From Sporosarcina sp. FSL W7-1349 (GTDB lineage: Bacteria; Bacillota; Bacilli; Bacillales_A; Planococcaceae): 64,000 nucleotides of DNA. Both the position numbers and the translations under genes were made by a program. Shown here piece by piece: positions 52,123-61,135 of this stretch. How positions within the stretch are numbered: position 1 is the stretch's first letter; the number at the start of each line of letters is the position of its first letter. The notes beneath the pieces are model-generated. The model did no database searches. It saw only the letters and a program-made list of their open reading frames with translations, and was not told the DNA's origin. The stretch is taken from assembly GCF_038003045.1 (NCBI RefSeq), contig NZ_JBBOOK010000002.1, positions 496,001 to 560,000 on the forward strand. The letters run 5' to 3'.

Positions 52123-52483
52123 GAGCGTAATACATCAACCGCAAAAAAAATGTACAAGACGCCATCTGCAAATATTGTATGAAGCCTGCCATAATGGAAT
52201 CCATTTGGAAAATAGCTGTTATGTATTAATGTGTTAATACACTTCATGTTTTGTATTATACACTTAATACACTTTTAATGTCAAACAGCATTTTTCACGT
52301 TTGACCTGACGCAAGTAAGTATCACACCTCCAATAAAACATCCGCTCGGAAAACGCCACAACCCTCCCCCGGATAAGACCAGGAAAGGGTTGTAGAGAAT
52401 CATATATAACCATGTTCAATATTTGTAGTACACTACGGGCGACTTTAAAACTGTATATTTTATACTCTTTACTATTGTCACTT
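52123..52483. other. Promoter region of the GntR-ABC operon
   Basis: Holds two more operator-like elements: TGTATTAA-TGTG-TTAATACA at 52222-52241 and TGTATTA-TACACT-TAATACA at 52252-52271, 11 bases apart. No gene; a long frame on the minus strand here is in conflict with the kinase end and is not supported. Confidence 0.65.
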
Positions 52484-55400
52484 TTAGATGTCCGTTGGTA
52501 TTGTGAATTTAATAGCCGTACCGACGCCTGGTGTGCTGGAAACATGCAACCCCTTGCCATATAATCGCTTCAGGCGTTGCTCAGTGTTGAGTAATCCAAT
52601 ACCTTTTTTCTGGTCTGGTTGCATCGTAAATAGTTGTTTAATCATTTCTTCTTCCATTCCTACTCCATCATCTATAATAGCGATTTCCACATAACCGTCC
52701 TTTTTTCGGATTTGTATGTGGATCGTACCTCCATCTATCTTCTTTAATACTCCATGATTAACGGCATTTTCTACTAATGTTTGAATCGACAAGGGCGGCA
52801 CCATGACTTTCTCTTCGATTTTGTCCAATTCCCATTCTATATGAAGCCGTTCCCCAAATCGTTCCTTCTCAATATATAAATAAGATGTAAGTAAATCGAG
52901 TTCATCTTGAAGCGGGACGACCTTGTCCAAATTTTTGAGATAAAAACTGCTTTGCAAATAATGGGAGAACCTCTCCAGGAGACGGCTCATGCGCGGTATA
53001 TCCATTTCGCTCAATGAAACAATCGCATTAAGTGTATTCAACATGAAATGTGGGCGAATTTGCGCTTGAAGCCAGGCCGCTTCCATACGTAATCGTTCAT
53101 GGATGGATGCTTGTAAGTCTGTTAGAGAATGAACCCGAACATTCAATTCCACTGCGTCAACCGGTTTTGTCACATAATCATTTGCTCCTGCCAGAAAACC
53201 TGTGTAGATATCCCCCGGGTTGCTTCGCGCCGTCAAAAGAAGGATGGGAAGTTCGGATATTGAAAATTTCTCTCTGATGGCGCGGGTCAATTCATATCCC
53301 GATAGGTTGGGCATCATAACATCTGAGATGACCAAATCCCATTTTTTTAGTTCCAGCTGTTGTAATGCTTCTTTCCCGCTTGTGACGGTCTTCACCTCAT
53401 AATAATCCTGTGAAAGGATATTGGTTAACACTTTCAAATTCACCGGATCATCGTCGACAGCCAAAATTTTCGGTCTATAGGAGGAAGCTGCTTTTTTTGA
53501 AAATGCCTGAAACATCGCCTGATGCATGGCAACCGGTGTCCCTTTAACGAGAACCCCGCTCGTGCTTGTCGGAATTGCTGATTCCGCAACTTTCTCCTCG
53601 ACGAAATCTCCCGCCAATGGCAAGGTGAACGTAAATACCGAACCTTTCCCCTGGACCGAACTTGCTTTTATCGTACCTCCGTGCAATTCGACCAACTGTT
53701 TACATATGCTAAGACCTAGACCGAGCCCGCCTCCGATTGCCGTCATGCTGGAATCTACTTGTTCATACGGATTGAAAATCGTACGCAGTGCTTTCTCGCT
53801 TATCCCTATGCCCGTATCGGCAATATGGACGCGGGCTGTTTCTCCTTGAATGTCCGCATCGATTGTAACGATACCCTCCGTCGTATATTTCACCGCGTTA
53901 TGAAGAAGATTGAACAAAATTTGAATAAGCCGGTTTTTATCCCCCAATACATCGGGAAAATCATCTGAGATGCGAACTTCCAATTGAATATTTTTATTGT
54001 CAATTAAAACTTTAAGCATGTCGACAACAGCCAATGCGATTGCCTGTATATCGAGACGATCCTTTTGCAACTGAATACGATGCTCCTTCAAACGGGTGAC
54101 ATCCAGCAAATCTTCCAGTGTCCGTGACATGTGATAGCCGATTGTCAGTTGAAGTTCCAAATCATTATATGTCTTTTCATCCAGTCGATCCGATCCATTT
54201 TGTAAAATGGATTGCGAGATATTAAGAATGCCGTGCAACGGATTGCGAAGTTCATGGGACGTGTTCGCAAGGAAATCATCCTTGTGTTTAATCTCTTTTT
54301 GGAGTTTAGCCGCAAGTTTTTCGTTGGACGAGTTTAAAGCAAGCAATTGCCTATTCTGCTGTTCCGTTTTCCGGGTCGTCTCCGCATAACCTTTGCTCAT
54401 CAAGATGACATGGATTAGTATGTAGACAGCGACCGCTGGCAGCATCAGCTCCGTCCCTTGGTACCAATTGTTCCCTATGGCAAAATCATTGAAGAATGCA
54501 AAAAATATGAGAAGCATCCCGACCAGGTTGATTTTCGCGGTCTTGTTATTGTTCTGGATGCTTTTATAAATAACATATAATAGATAGAAAAAAGTAGGGA
54601 TAGCCAAATTAAATACCTTGAAGAAAAGTGCTTGGAAAAAGACAGGCTGTGTAAATAAAGTCGCCACGATGGTCGCCATATGCACGAGGACGAGTCCATA
54701 CATCACCTTTTTGGAAAACTCCTTTTCATGCCATTTCCATAGTAAAATGACATAACACATGGAGGTCGCTTCCGTCAAAATATACTCCAGCCGGGTTCCC
54801 CAGAGCCAAGACATATCCAAAAAGACGAGCGTGTAGTAAAAGGGAACGGAAAATAGGGCCCGAACAGAGATGAGCATGGAAAAAATTCCGAATATGAAAA
54901 ACACATGCTCCTGTCTCCGATACCAGGCAAATAAAATCATGAACATGCCCATAATGAAAATACACCCATTCATAAATAGGGTGCCAATCATATTCGTATT
55001 GAATTGTTTGGAAACAACCGAAGCATCCCCCATATAAATAGAGTTCTCAAACCCTCCCCGGATGTGGTCAAAACTAGATACTTGGACAGTAAGCTGTACT
55101 TCATCTGATTGTGCAATGAAATAACCCGTCCTCGGCGCCATTTCACTGCGATGGGAAGTAGAATCCCTCCCCACCATGCCGTTGTCGACAATCTCGGTTT
55201 GATCGACGAAAAGTGTATAGGCACTATATTGAAACGGGATATGAATTGCCAATGTTTTTCCGACATATTCCTCTGGAATTTTGACCATTACACTATAAGT
55301 TCCAAAAGAATTGACCTCCCCCGTTTGGGTTTGAAACGAGCTGGGCAACGAAACGGTTCGTCCCGTTCCGCTTCTACCCCTTGCTTTCACTTCCTCAGGC

Positions 55401-55597
55401 GACAGCAATTCCTTATCAAAAAAGCTCCATTCTCCATCTAATGCCGTATAAAAAGTTTTCGAGTTTAGCTCATCTTCAAAATCAAGCATTTGCAACGAAT
55501 CGGGCTGCTCTGCCGAAACACTGGCACTGCCAAACCCCATCATTAAAAATAAAATAGCAATAAAAACGAACGACCGCAGTTTATATATAAACCCCAT
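52484..55597 (-). CDS. Hybrid sensor kinase with two kinase modules (7TMR-DISM, HisKA, REC, LytS-type)
   Basis: 1037-residue receptor kinase. In order: signal peptide to about 28; a beta-rich extracytoplasmic domain of the 7TMR-DISMED2 type (about 40-190); seven membrane helices (about 205-405); a HisKA domain with the phosphoacceptor in TSHELRNPLHGIL (near 455); HATPase (about 555-670) with GGGLGLGLSICKQL; a receiver domain (about 715-830) with DDDPVNL and phosphoacceptor Asp in LVISDVMMPNLSG; and a LytS-type kinase module (about 850-1037) with RPHFMLNTLN and VENAVNHG plus GIGLLNTEQRL. AGGAGAG precedes the ATG. Two kinase types in one chain are rare. Confidence 0.93.
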   Translation of the reverse strand: MGFIYKLRSFVFIAILFLMMGFGSASVSAEQPDSLQMLDFEDELNSKTFYTALDGEWSFFDKELLSPEEVKARGRSGTGRTVSLPSSFQTQTGEVNSFGTYSVMVKIPEEYVGKTLAIHIPFQYSAYTLFVDQTEIVDNGMVGRDSTSHRSEMAPRTGYFIAQSDEVQLTVQVSSFDHIRGGFENSIYMGDASVVSKQFNTNMIGTLFMNGCIFIMGMFMILFAWYRRQEHVFFIFGIFSMLISVRALFSVPFYYTLVFLDMSWLWGTRLEYILTEATSMCYVILLWKWHEKEFSKKVMYGLVLVHMATIVATLFTQPVFFQALFFKVFNLAIPTFFYLLYVIYKSIQNNNKTAKINLVGMLLIFFAFFNDFAIGNNWYQGTELMLPAVAVYILIHVILMSKGYAETTRKTEQQNRQLLALNSSNEKLAAKLQKEIKHKDDFLANTSHELRNPLHGILNISQSILQNGSDRLDEKTYNDLELQLTIGYHMSRTLEDLLDVTRLKEHRIQLQKDRLDIQAIALAVVDMLKVLIDNKNIQLEVRISDDFPDVLGDKNRLIQILFNLLHNAVKYTTEGIVTIDADIQGETARVHIADTGIGISEKALRTIFNPYEQVDSSMTAIGGGLGLGLSICKQLVELHGGTIKASSVQGKGSVFTFTLPLAGDFVEEKVAESAIPTSTSGVLVKGTPVAMHQAMFQAFSKKAASSYRPKILAVDDDPVNLKVLTNILSQDYYEVKTVTSGKEALQQLELKKWDLVISDVMMPNLSGYELTRAIREKFSISELPILLLTARSNPGDIYTGFLAGANDYVTKPVDAVELNVRVHSLTDLQASIHERLRMEAAWLQAQIRPHFMLNTLNAIVSLSEMDIPRMSRLLERFSHYLQSSFYLKNLDKVVPLQDELDLLTSYLYIEKERFGERLHIEWELDKIEEKVMVPPLSIQTLVENAVNHGVLKKIDGGTIHIQIRKKDGYVEIAIIDDGVGMEEEMIKQLFTMQPDQKKGIGLLNTEQRLKRLYGKGLHVSSTPGVGTAIKFTIPTDI

Positions 55598-56065
55598 CCA
55601 ACACTCTCCTAAAAGACTCGACCAAGAAATAGACTTGTTTGTTTAAGAGCTTCTATTAATTCAAACAGGTTTGAATGTCTTCTGTATCGATGTCCCATTT
55701 CCGTATGTTGTTATATCTTCTATATTCATCTTAGCATGGTCTGGGTAGAAATAGGATGAAGTTCATCGCTTGTTTGAAAAGGTCTCTAGTGGAAAAGGAA
55801 CCCATAGTAGATGCTTAGGACCAATTATCATTAGGATGCTTTGATTTTATAAAGTTGTCTTTCCGAAGCAAAAAAAGTATAATTTTTTAATTTGAGGAAT
55901 GAGAAATTAGACTATAAGGCTATAAAGAAATGTACTGACAGCATAATTCCCCTTAAATAATTGTGGAAATTGGAAAAGATAAATAGCCCTGCATCCGAAA
56001 AAAGTCGAACGCAAGGGCTTCGTAAGCATGCTCTTTATACACCCGATTGGGGAATTTTGAAATCA
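55598..56065. other. Intergenic region without genes
   Basis: About 460 AT-rich bases. Only a weak hairpin AGCCCTGC/GCAAGGGCT at 55985-56019, on the downstream side of the methyltransferase gene, is worth noting. Confidence 0.4.
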
Positions 56066-56821
56066 TCATACTTCCCCCAAATAGCTTTTTGTATTATTGG
56101 GGATAATTACTTTGCCATTTTCGCTATATTTCTCAAATAAATTCGTTAATGCAGCAATGAAGGGATTGTACTTCTTGTCGGTCTTCTCGGGGGAAAAGGA
56201 AGCGGATAAATACCTGCCCAAAAATCCTTTGAAATCAAATTGCAAGTCATTGCGAAAACTCTTTAACTCATACTTGCCATCTTTAAAAAATTGCTGATAT
56301 ACAACTGGAGTTTCCTCTATTCCACCGCTAAACCCGCTAAAATTGGGGCAGTACTTTTGGCAAACTTCAGCACTTTCCTTGTTTATATCGCTCGATTCGT
56401 CTCGGCTATTCCATACAAGGGCCACTTTTGCATCCTGTTTCAAAATCCGTTGGCATTCTACGCTGAACTTGTTTTTGTCAAACCAATGAAATGCCTGTGC
56501 TGCGGTTACTAAATCGACACTATGATCATTAATAGTTGTGTTTTCAGCCGTTGCCCTAAGCGAAATAAAACGGGAATCGGGCTGCAACGATTGTTCCGCC
56601 AAAGTTCTCATATCATCATTTGGTTCCACCCCGATGACAGTAAATCCCCTCTCCAGCAGCTGCCTGCTAAATATTCCAGTTCCCGAACCAATATCTGCAA
56701 TCATACACCCCTCCTGTAAACCAGATTCCGCAATTAAATACTCTACATATTCAGGGGGGTAACTAGGACGGTATTTTGCATATACCTCAGCTTTGTCTGT
56801 GAATTTATCAGTTGATTTCAT
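56066..56821 (-). CDS. Class I SAM-dependent methyltransferase
   Basis: 251 residues from the ATG at 56821 (AAAAGGTG upstream; an upstream ATG lacks a ribosome site). SAM-binding motif I IADIGSGTGIFSR near 37-49, motif II VIGVEPNDDMR, and post-motif LVTAAQAFHWFDK, the methyltransf_11 layout. Substrate unknown; related to small-molecule/quinone-type methyltransferases. Confidence 0.9.
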   Translation of the reverse strand: MKSTDKFTDKAEVYAKYRPSYPPEYVEYLIAESGLQEGCMIADIGSGTGIFSRQLLERGFTVIGVEPNDDMRTLAEQSLQPDSRFISLRATAENTTINDHSVDLVTAAQAFHWFDKNKFSVECQRILKQDAKVALVWNSRDESSDINKESAEVCQKYCPNFSGFSGGIEETPVVYQQFFKDGKYELKSFRNDLQFDFKGFLGRYLSASFSPEKTDKKYNPFIAALTNLFEKYSENGKVIIPNNTKSYLGEV

Positions 56822-57239
56822 AAAATCACCTTTTCCATTTTTAATGGTTTCATTCTCTTTAAAATTAGTCTCCCCTGTTAATACAAAAGGAAACAACGGC
56901 AAAATTATTCGGGGATTACATTGATTTTTAACTAAGGGTATTCAATCCAATTCTCAACATGAAAAAACCCCTTCCCGATTATCCCGGGAAGAGGCTGTAA
57001 ACGTTGATATGATGCTGATATTAACGTTTTGAGAAATATACAAATAAATTCCAAGCATATTGTATACATCAATATCCATTTATACCGACATTTCAGGAAT
57101 TTTTAAATGGATTAAGATGTATGTAAATGGATTGTAATTCACATTACTTGAACCACTTTGCACCACAACAATAAGTAGATGCTAGTTGAATACTACAAAA
57201 ACTACTTTCCTAATCCTTAGATAAATGGTCAAGTATAAA
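56822..57239. other. Terminator and left end of the mobile element
   Basis: Holds a terminator (56962-56996) and an AT-rich segment of short repeats (57073-57193) described next. No gene. Confidence 0.5.
56962..56996 (-). terminator. Rho-independent terminator
   Basis: CCTCTTCCCGGG pairs with CGGGAAGGGG with one mismatch, followed by TTTTTT on the minus strand. It lies beyond the DUF262-HNH gene and may close that operon or belong to the host. Confidence 0.7.
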
Positions 57240-58409
57240 TTATTTATTACCTTTTGCACGGTTGTGAATTTTGCATAACATCTGGCAATTTTTAACGTCA
57301 GTTGCTCCGCCTTTACTCCATGCAGTAACATGGTCGGCGTCCATTTCTTTTAATGTCCAAATTTTATTTTTATTTGAATCATGACCTATCGCACACAGCG
57401 GACAATTTGAATTGCCTTTTTTCTTCGCTTTTGTAGTCTGTTGCGAATACACACTTTTTTTGGTAGCCTCGTCAAAAATTCTTACTTCAAGCAACTTTGT
57501 ATCTAAGGAACCGCCAAGAATATACTCAAAAATTCCTTTGCGTTTTTTAATATATGGATCTCCGTATAGTTTTCGCACTTCTTCAGAAACCTTTTTTGGA
57601 CTATACGATTTACTATGATATTGTTCGTAAAGTCTACCCCATTCTAATCCCTTCATTTCATCCTCAACATCTATAAATATGTTGGAAACCCAATCAAGAA
57701 CCGTATTGAAGTAAGTTTTTAATTCATCAATATTATTGTCATAACGATGCCGAGTCATATATTCGCTAATATTCCCTTTACTCACCCACTCAAGAGCACG
57801 TTCTAAAAAATCCTGTCGATGGGCATTTCCTTTTATATAGGCACTCCATTTTTGAATATTTGAATTTCGGCTATTGCTAAATTCTGCTTTACAAAGAGTA
57901 ACAAAAGGACCTGAATATACAGCATTGAGTAATTCCTGATCATTAAGAGGAACACCAACAATATTTATTGTTTTAAACCATTCTTTTATCTTACTTTCCG
58001 TTCCTTCACACTCGTAGATTAGAAGTTTTGTTCTTAATATCTGTTCTTTTTTATCTAATGCCAAACCGTCAAAAATTTGCTCCATACCATTCTCGTCTTT
58101 TATTGCAAATTTATTTGTAATGAAGCGACCAATACTTGTGATGCGTTGTTGTCCATCTAGGACTTCAAAATTATCCTCGCTGACTTTATTAAAGTATATT
58201 AAACCAATAGGGTACCCTTTTAATATTGACTCAATAACAGCAACTTCCCTTTTACCATCTTCGGAAGCATAAATATAATTCCTTTGGTATTCTGGTTGTA
58301 TAACAAGCTTCCCTGAAAGTCCAAACAAGCCTCGCCCTTCAAGCTCATTATAAACAAAGCCTTCACATATATTCTCGACTGTAATATCTGTTCTTAATAT
58401 AGTTTTCAT
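57240..58409 (-). CDS. DUF262-HNH endonuclease
   Basis: 389 residues. An N-terminal DUF262 (ParB/GmrS-like) domain with IQPEYQRNY at 38-46 and the hallmark DGQQR (85-89), followed by a helical middle, and a C-terminal HNH nuclease: Cys336-x-x-Cys339, DHV at 359-361, Asn374, Cys379 and His382. This is the GmrSD-like plan of type IV-style or defence nucleases. Starts with no gap after the methyltransferase stop (TAAATG), so the two are translationally coupled. Likely the restriction effector of the cassette; recognition rule unknown. Confidence 0.9.
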   Translation of the reverse strand: MKTILRTDITVENICEGFVYNELEGRGLFGLSGKLVIQPEYQRNYIYASEDGKREVAVIESILKGYPIGLIYFNKVSEDNFEVLDGQQRITSIGRFITNKFAIKDENGMEQIFDGLALDKKEQILRTKLLIYECEGTESKIKEWFKTINIVGVPLNDQELLNAVYSGPFVTLCKAEFSNSRNSNIQKWSAYIKGNAHRQDFLERALEWVSKGNISEYMTRHRYDNNIDELKTYFNTVLDWVSNIFIDVEDEMKGLEWGRLYEQYHSKSYSPKKVSEEVRKLYGDPYIKKRKGIFEYILGGSLDTKLLEVRIFDEATKKSVYSQQTTKAKKKGNSNCPLCAIGHDSNKNKIWTLKEMDADHVTAWSKGGATDVKNCQMLCKIHNRAKGNK

Positions 58410-59525
58410 TTAGTCAGCCTTCTTTTTAATCAGAATTCTTTTATAAACGTACTTTCCATTAACTTTCCCATTCCATGTATTTCCATCATAATCTAGGGAA
58501 TAGTTGTAACCTCCCACAATTTCGAACTGTTCCGGGTTATATTTATCTAAAAAAGTGATAGGTACTCCCATCACACCGTCATAATCACTGGGTATAGCAT
58601 CAGTATAAGGAACCTCTATCGCGTCATAGTTATCGTACTTTTCATATTCTTTCCCTCTAACATTCTTATGGGAACTAAACTTAATATTATCACTCATGGT
58701 CATTAGTGGTAATTCCTGGTGTCTCTTTCCATGATCTAAATTTGTAAGCCATAAACAATTATTGGTGGAAACGATTCTATTTCCCTCCTCATCTATTCGA
58801 GCTTCTGTTCCATATAGCTCGTATGAATCGGGAACAATAAAACCTGATATCCATCTACCCATTCCAGTTCCTAACCAAATTTTGTTTTCCTTAATTAAAG
58901 GGAATACTTCTTTATACGAAATAGCATTTATATTTCCTATTATCAAGAATTCTTTATTATAGTCAACGAGTTGTTGTACATACTCCCGGAACAGACTAAA
59001 TGGTGGATTAGTAACTATGATATCGGATTGCCTTAATAAAGCTATGGACTCTTCACTACGAAAATCACCATCGCCTTCTAGTGGCATCCATTCATTTTGC
59101 TTATTTTTTTTGAGCTGCAATGCCACATCTTTCAAGTTAAATTCGTTGTCTCCATCTATGTCGCCTACTTCATTAATAATAAATCTGTTGGCAGTTACCT
59201 TAGGGAGGTGATCATATAATTCTGTAAGACTTTCATCGTCGCTAAACAATTCCAATTGTGTATTGGCGACAGGAGAAGGTTTGTAACTGGTAGTAATAAG
59301 CTTTTTCAAGCCAATTCTTTTAAAGTTTAAAACAAAATAACGAAAAAAGTTACTCTCATATGGGTCATCGCAGTTACAATATACAACTTTATTCCTGAAT
59401 ACATCAGGATTATATTCTAGATACGCTTCAACTTCTTTTTGAATATCACTATACAATGTATAAAATTCATCGCTTTTTGATTTTTTCGCCTTGTGCAAGT
59501 ATTTGTTCGTTGCCTTTCTTGTCAT
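58410..59525 (-). CDS. EcoRI-family adenine-specific DNA methyltransferase
   Basis: 371 residues from the ATG at 59525 (GAGGGAG 5 bases upstream; an ATG ten codons earlier lacks a ribosome site). N6-adenine methylase of the M.EcoRI type: a CNCDDP segment near 50-55, DGDFRSEES near 152-160, and catalytic NPPF at 173-176 (VTNPPFSLFREYV). No EcoRI-type endonuclease gene is beside it; instead a DUF262-HNH gene follows. A regulatory-type gene lies 47 bases upstream. Confidence 0.92.
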   Translation of the reverse strand: MTRKATNKYLHKAKKSKSDEFYTLYSDIQKEVEAYLEYNPDVFRNKVVYCNCDDPYESNFFRYFVLNFKRIGLKKLITTSYKPSPVANTQLELFSDDESLTELYDHLPKVTANRFIINEVGDIDGDNEFNLKDVALQLKKNKQNEWMPLEGDGDFRSEESIALLRQSDIIVTNPPFSLFREYVQQLVDYNKEFLIIGNINAISYKEVFPLIKENKIWLGTGMGRWISGFIVPDSYELYGTEARIDEEGNRIVSTNNCLWLTNLDHGKRHQELPLMTMSDNIKFSSHKNVRGKEYEKYDNYDAIEVPYTDAIPSDYDGVMGVPITFLDKYNPEQFEIVGGYNYSLDYDGNTWNGKVNGKYVYKRILIKKKAD

Positions 59526-59572
59526 TTTTTCTCCCTCACTTTTTATACTCGTCATTAGCTTGTATTATATAC

Positions 59573-60289
59573 TTACTTGCCACTTCTTTTGATATCATTT
59601 AATAATTCTAGTATTTCTTCTAATTGTTGATTAATATTTAGTGTTAATTTAATGTGGTACTCTTCTTTTTTGCTTAACATTGCTGAGGATTCTGAAATGT
59701 CGCTTTTAATAAATCCTGCAAGATTGTTTAACATATTGGCGTTCTCTTCAACTCCTCGGTACATACCAATATAATACTCTTTAGAGTCTTCTAATTTTTT
59801 ATTTTGATGTATTAAAAACTTATTTTGTCCAATTATAGCATTGTATTTTTGTATTATAGTTTCACCGACAATTCTGGTCAGCTCATCAACAGCACTATAG
59901 ATATGCTTATTGTCTAAGTAGTTGTTCATAACTTCTTTAAATTCGACTTCGATATCATCTTTCCAGTCATTACTTATAAAGTAGTCAATTGGTTCCTCCT
60001 CAACCCGCACGTAGGTATTGCTAATTGCGAATGATCTTAGAGCTTCTACAAATGCACGATTATATAGTTTTCTAGGTCTTCCTTTACCCTCTAACTTTTC
60101 ATCTTTAATTTGCGGCTTACCAATTTGAGCAAATTCTTTATTTAGATCGACTCGATTTGCCTCTCTACGAAAAGAAGACTCTGTTATCTTATTTCCATCG
60201 AGCGCCAATTCTTCAATAGCTTCTTCCATTGAAAACCATTGATTCTTTAAATCCTCTATTTGACTTGACTCTCCTTTCCAAAAGTTCAT
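59573..60289 (-). CDS. Coiled-coil protein of unknown function, first gene of methylase cassette
   Basis: 238 residues, not recognised. The first 90 residues contain a possible DNA-binding segment (ESSFRREANRVDLNKEFAQIG, and KGRPRKLYNRAFVEALRSF). From about 125 to the end, long amphipathic helices (IQKYNAIIGQNKFLIHQNKKLEDSKEYYI; LNINQQLEEILELLNDIKR) indicate coiled coils. GAGGTGATT precedes the ATG. Position upstream of a methyltransferase suggests a control or assembly role, but this is inference. Confidence 0.65.
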   Translation of the reverse strand: MNFWKGESSQIEDLKNQWFSMEEAIEELALDGNKITESSFRREANRVDLNKEFAQIGKPQIKDEKLEGKGRPRKLYNRAFVEALRSFAISNTYVRVEEEPIDYFISNDWKDDIEVEFKEVMNNYLDNKHIYSAVDELTRIVGETIIQKYNAIIGQNKFLIHQNKKLEDSKEYYIGMYRGVEENANMLNNLAGFIKSDISESSAMLSKKEEYHIKLTLNINQQLEEILELLNDIKRSGK

Positions 60290-60441
60290 TTAAAATCACC
60301 TCACATAATTAATACCCTACATATATCAACGTTGTTAGCATTTAACTTCATTTTTCCCGAAAAATCACTAGTTTTATAATTGAGTTAGAAAGTTTTTAAG
60401 CAATTACTTTCTCAAGTATACCAGAAAGGAGGAGAAGCCTC

Positions 60442-60729
60442 ATGAGTTTTGCAGGTTATCACTTAGGGTCGGCGAAATGGTCATACCCTGCAATAGTAAG
60501 TATCGGTCACTTCCTAGAGGATTTCTCATCAGAACTAACGATAGAAAACCTCAATGAAAACTTAGAAACCCTAAAAAGTTACAGAGATAGACTTGGCGAC
60601 GACAAAATCACACTCATCTTTAAAAACTGTGAACTAGCAGTTAAAGGAATTGACGAAGTCGTCAACACAATCTATGGACTCGAATACGCTCTCGATCAGT
60701 TACAAAAAATCAGTCAAAAGAAAAAATAA
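60442..60729 (+). CDS. Small element protein, unknown
   Basis: 95 residues, AAGGAGG upstream of the ATG. All-helical pattern; not recognised. Begins the plus-strand mobilization module (spacing to the next gene 19 bases). Divergent from the cargo operon. In Tn916/ICEBs1-type elements small genes occupy this place before the coupling ATPase. Confidence 0.6.
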   Translation: MSFAGYHLGSAKWSYPAIVSIGHFLEDFSSELTIENLNENLETLKSYRDRLGDDKITLIFKNCELAVKGIDEVVNTIYGLEYALDQLQKISQKKK

Positions 60730-60748
60730 AAGAAAGAGGTTATGAAAT

Positions 60749-61135
60749 ATGCCGATCGCAAACGCATGGGTATTCACTGAAACTAAGTTCAAAGCAGAAG
60801 AATTTCTAAAAAATACTGGAAATATGTATCGTCTGGTATCCCAACGCCCTTATATCAGCAAAAAAGACCCAGATGAAAAAGGCATTACGTTAACTCTGTC
60901 AATCACCAAAGATGAGACTGAATACGGTATTGATAAAAAAACAGGTATGAAACGAGACAACAATATCCTGAATACCTTTGATGTTACCGTCTTAAATGGT
61001 AAAGAGCGTATTGAAGTTAGCAAAGGCGAGTATGTACGATTGATCGACTTCATTAATGAAAAGTCTTTTGTGATCGGGTTTGACTTGATTCTTCGCTTTA
61101 AAAATGTGGAGAAAATCAATGTTAAGCCAAAGTAA
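60749..61135 (+). CDS. Small element protein, unknown (DUF961 position)
   Basis: 128 residues. Predicted beta-rich (TLTLSITKDETEYGIDKK, TFDVTVLNGKERIEVSKGEYVRL). In Tn916-type elements the equivalent place holds DUF961 (YdcP) proteins; the similarity here is only of size and context. Its end overlaps the ATPase start by 17 bases, indicating coupling. Confidence 0.6.
   Translation: MPIANAWVFTETKFKAEEFLKNTGNMYRLVSQRPYISKKDPDEKGITLTLSITKDETEYGIDKKTGMKRDNNILNTFDVTVLNGKERIEVSKGEYVRLIDFINEKSFVIGFDLILRFKNVEKINVKPK

Noticed and set aside
52264..52560. 98-residue frame on the minus strand overlapping the hybrid-kinase end
   Set aside because: Overlaps the kinase C-terminus and the GntR operator region; no ribosome site and no recognisable pattern.
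60290..60441. Possible CRISPR or tandem-repeat array at the divergent promoter of the element
   Set aside because: No regularly spaced repeats; only AT-rich promoter-like sequence.
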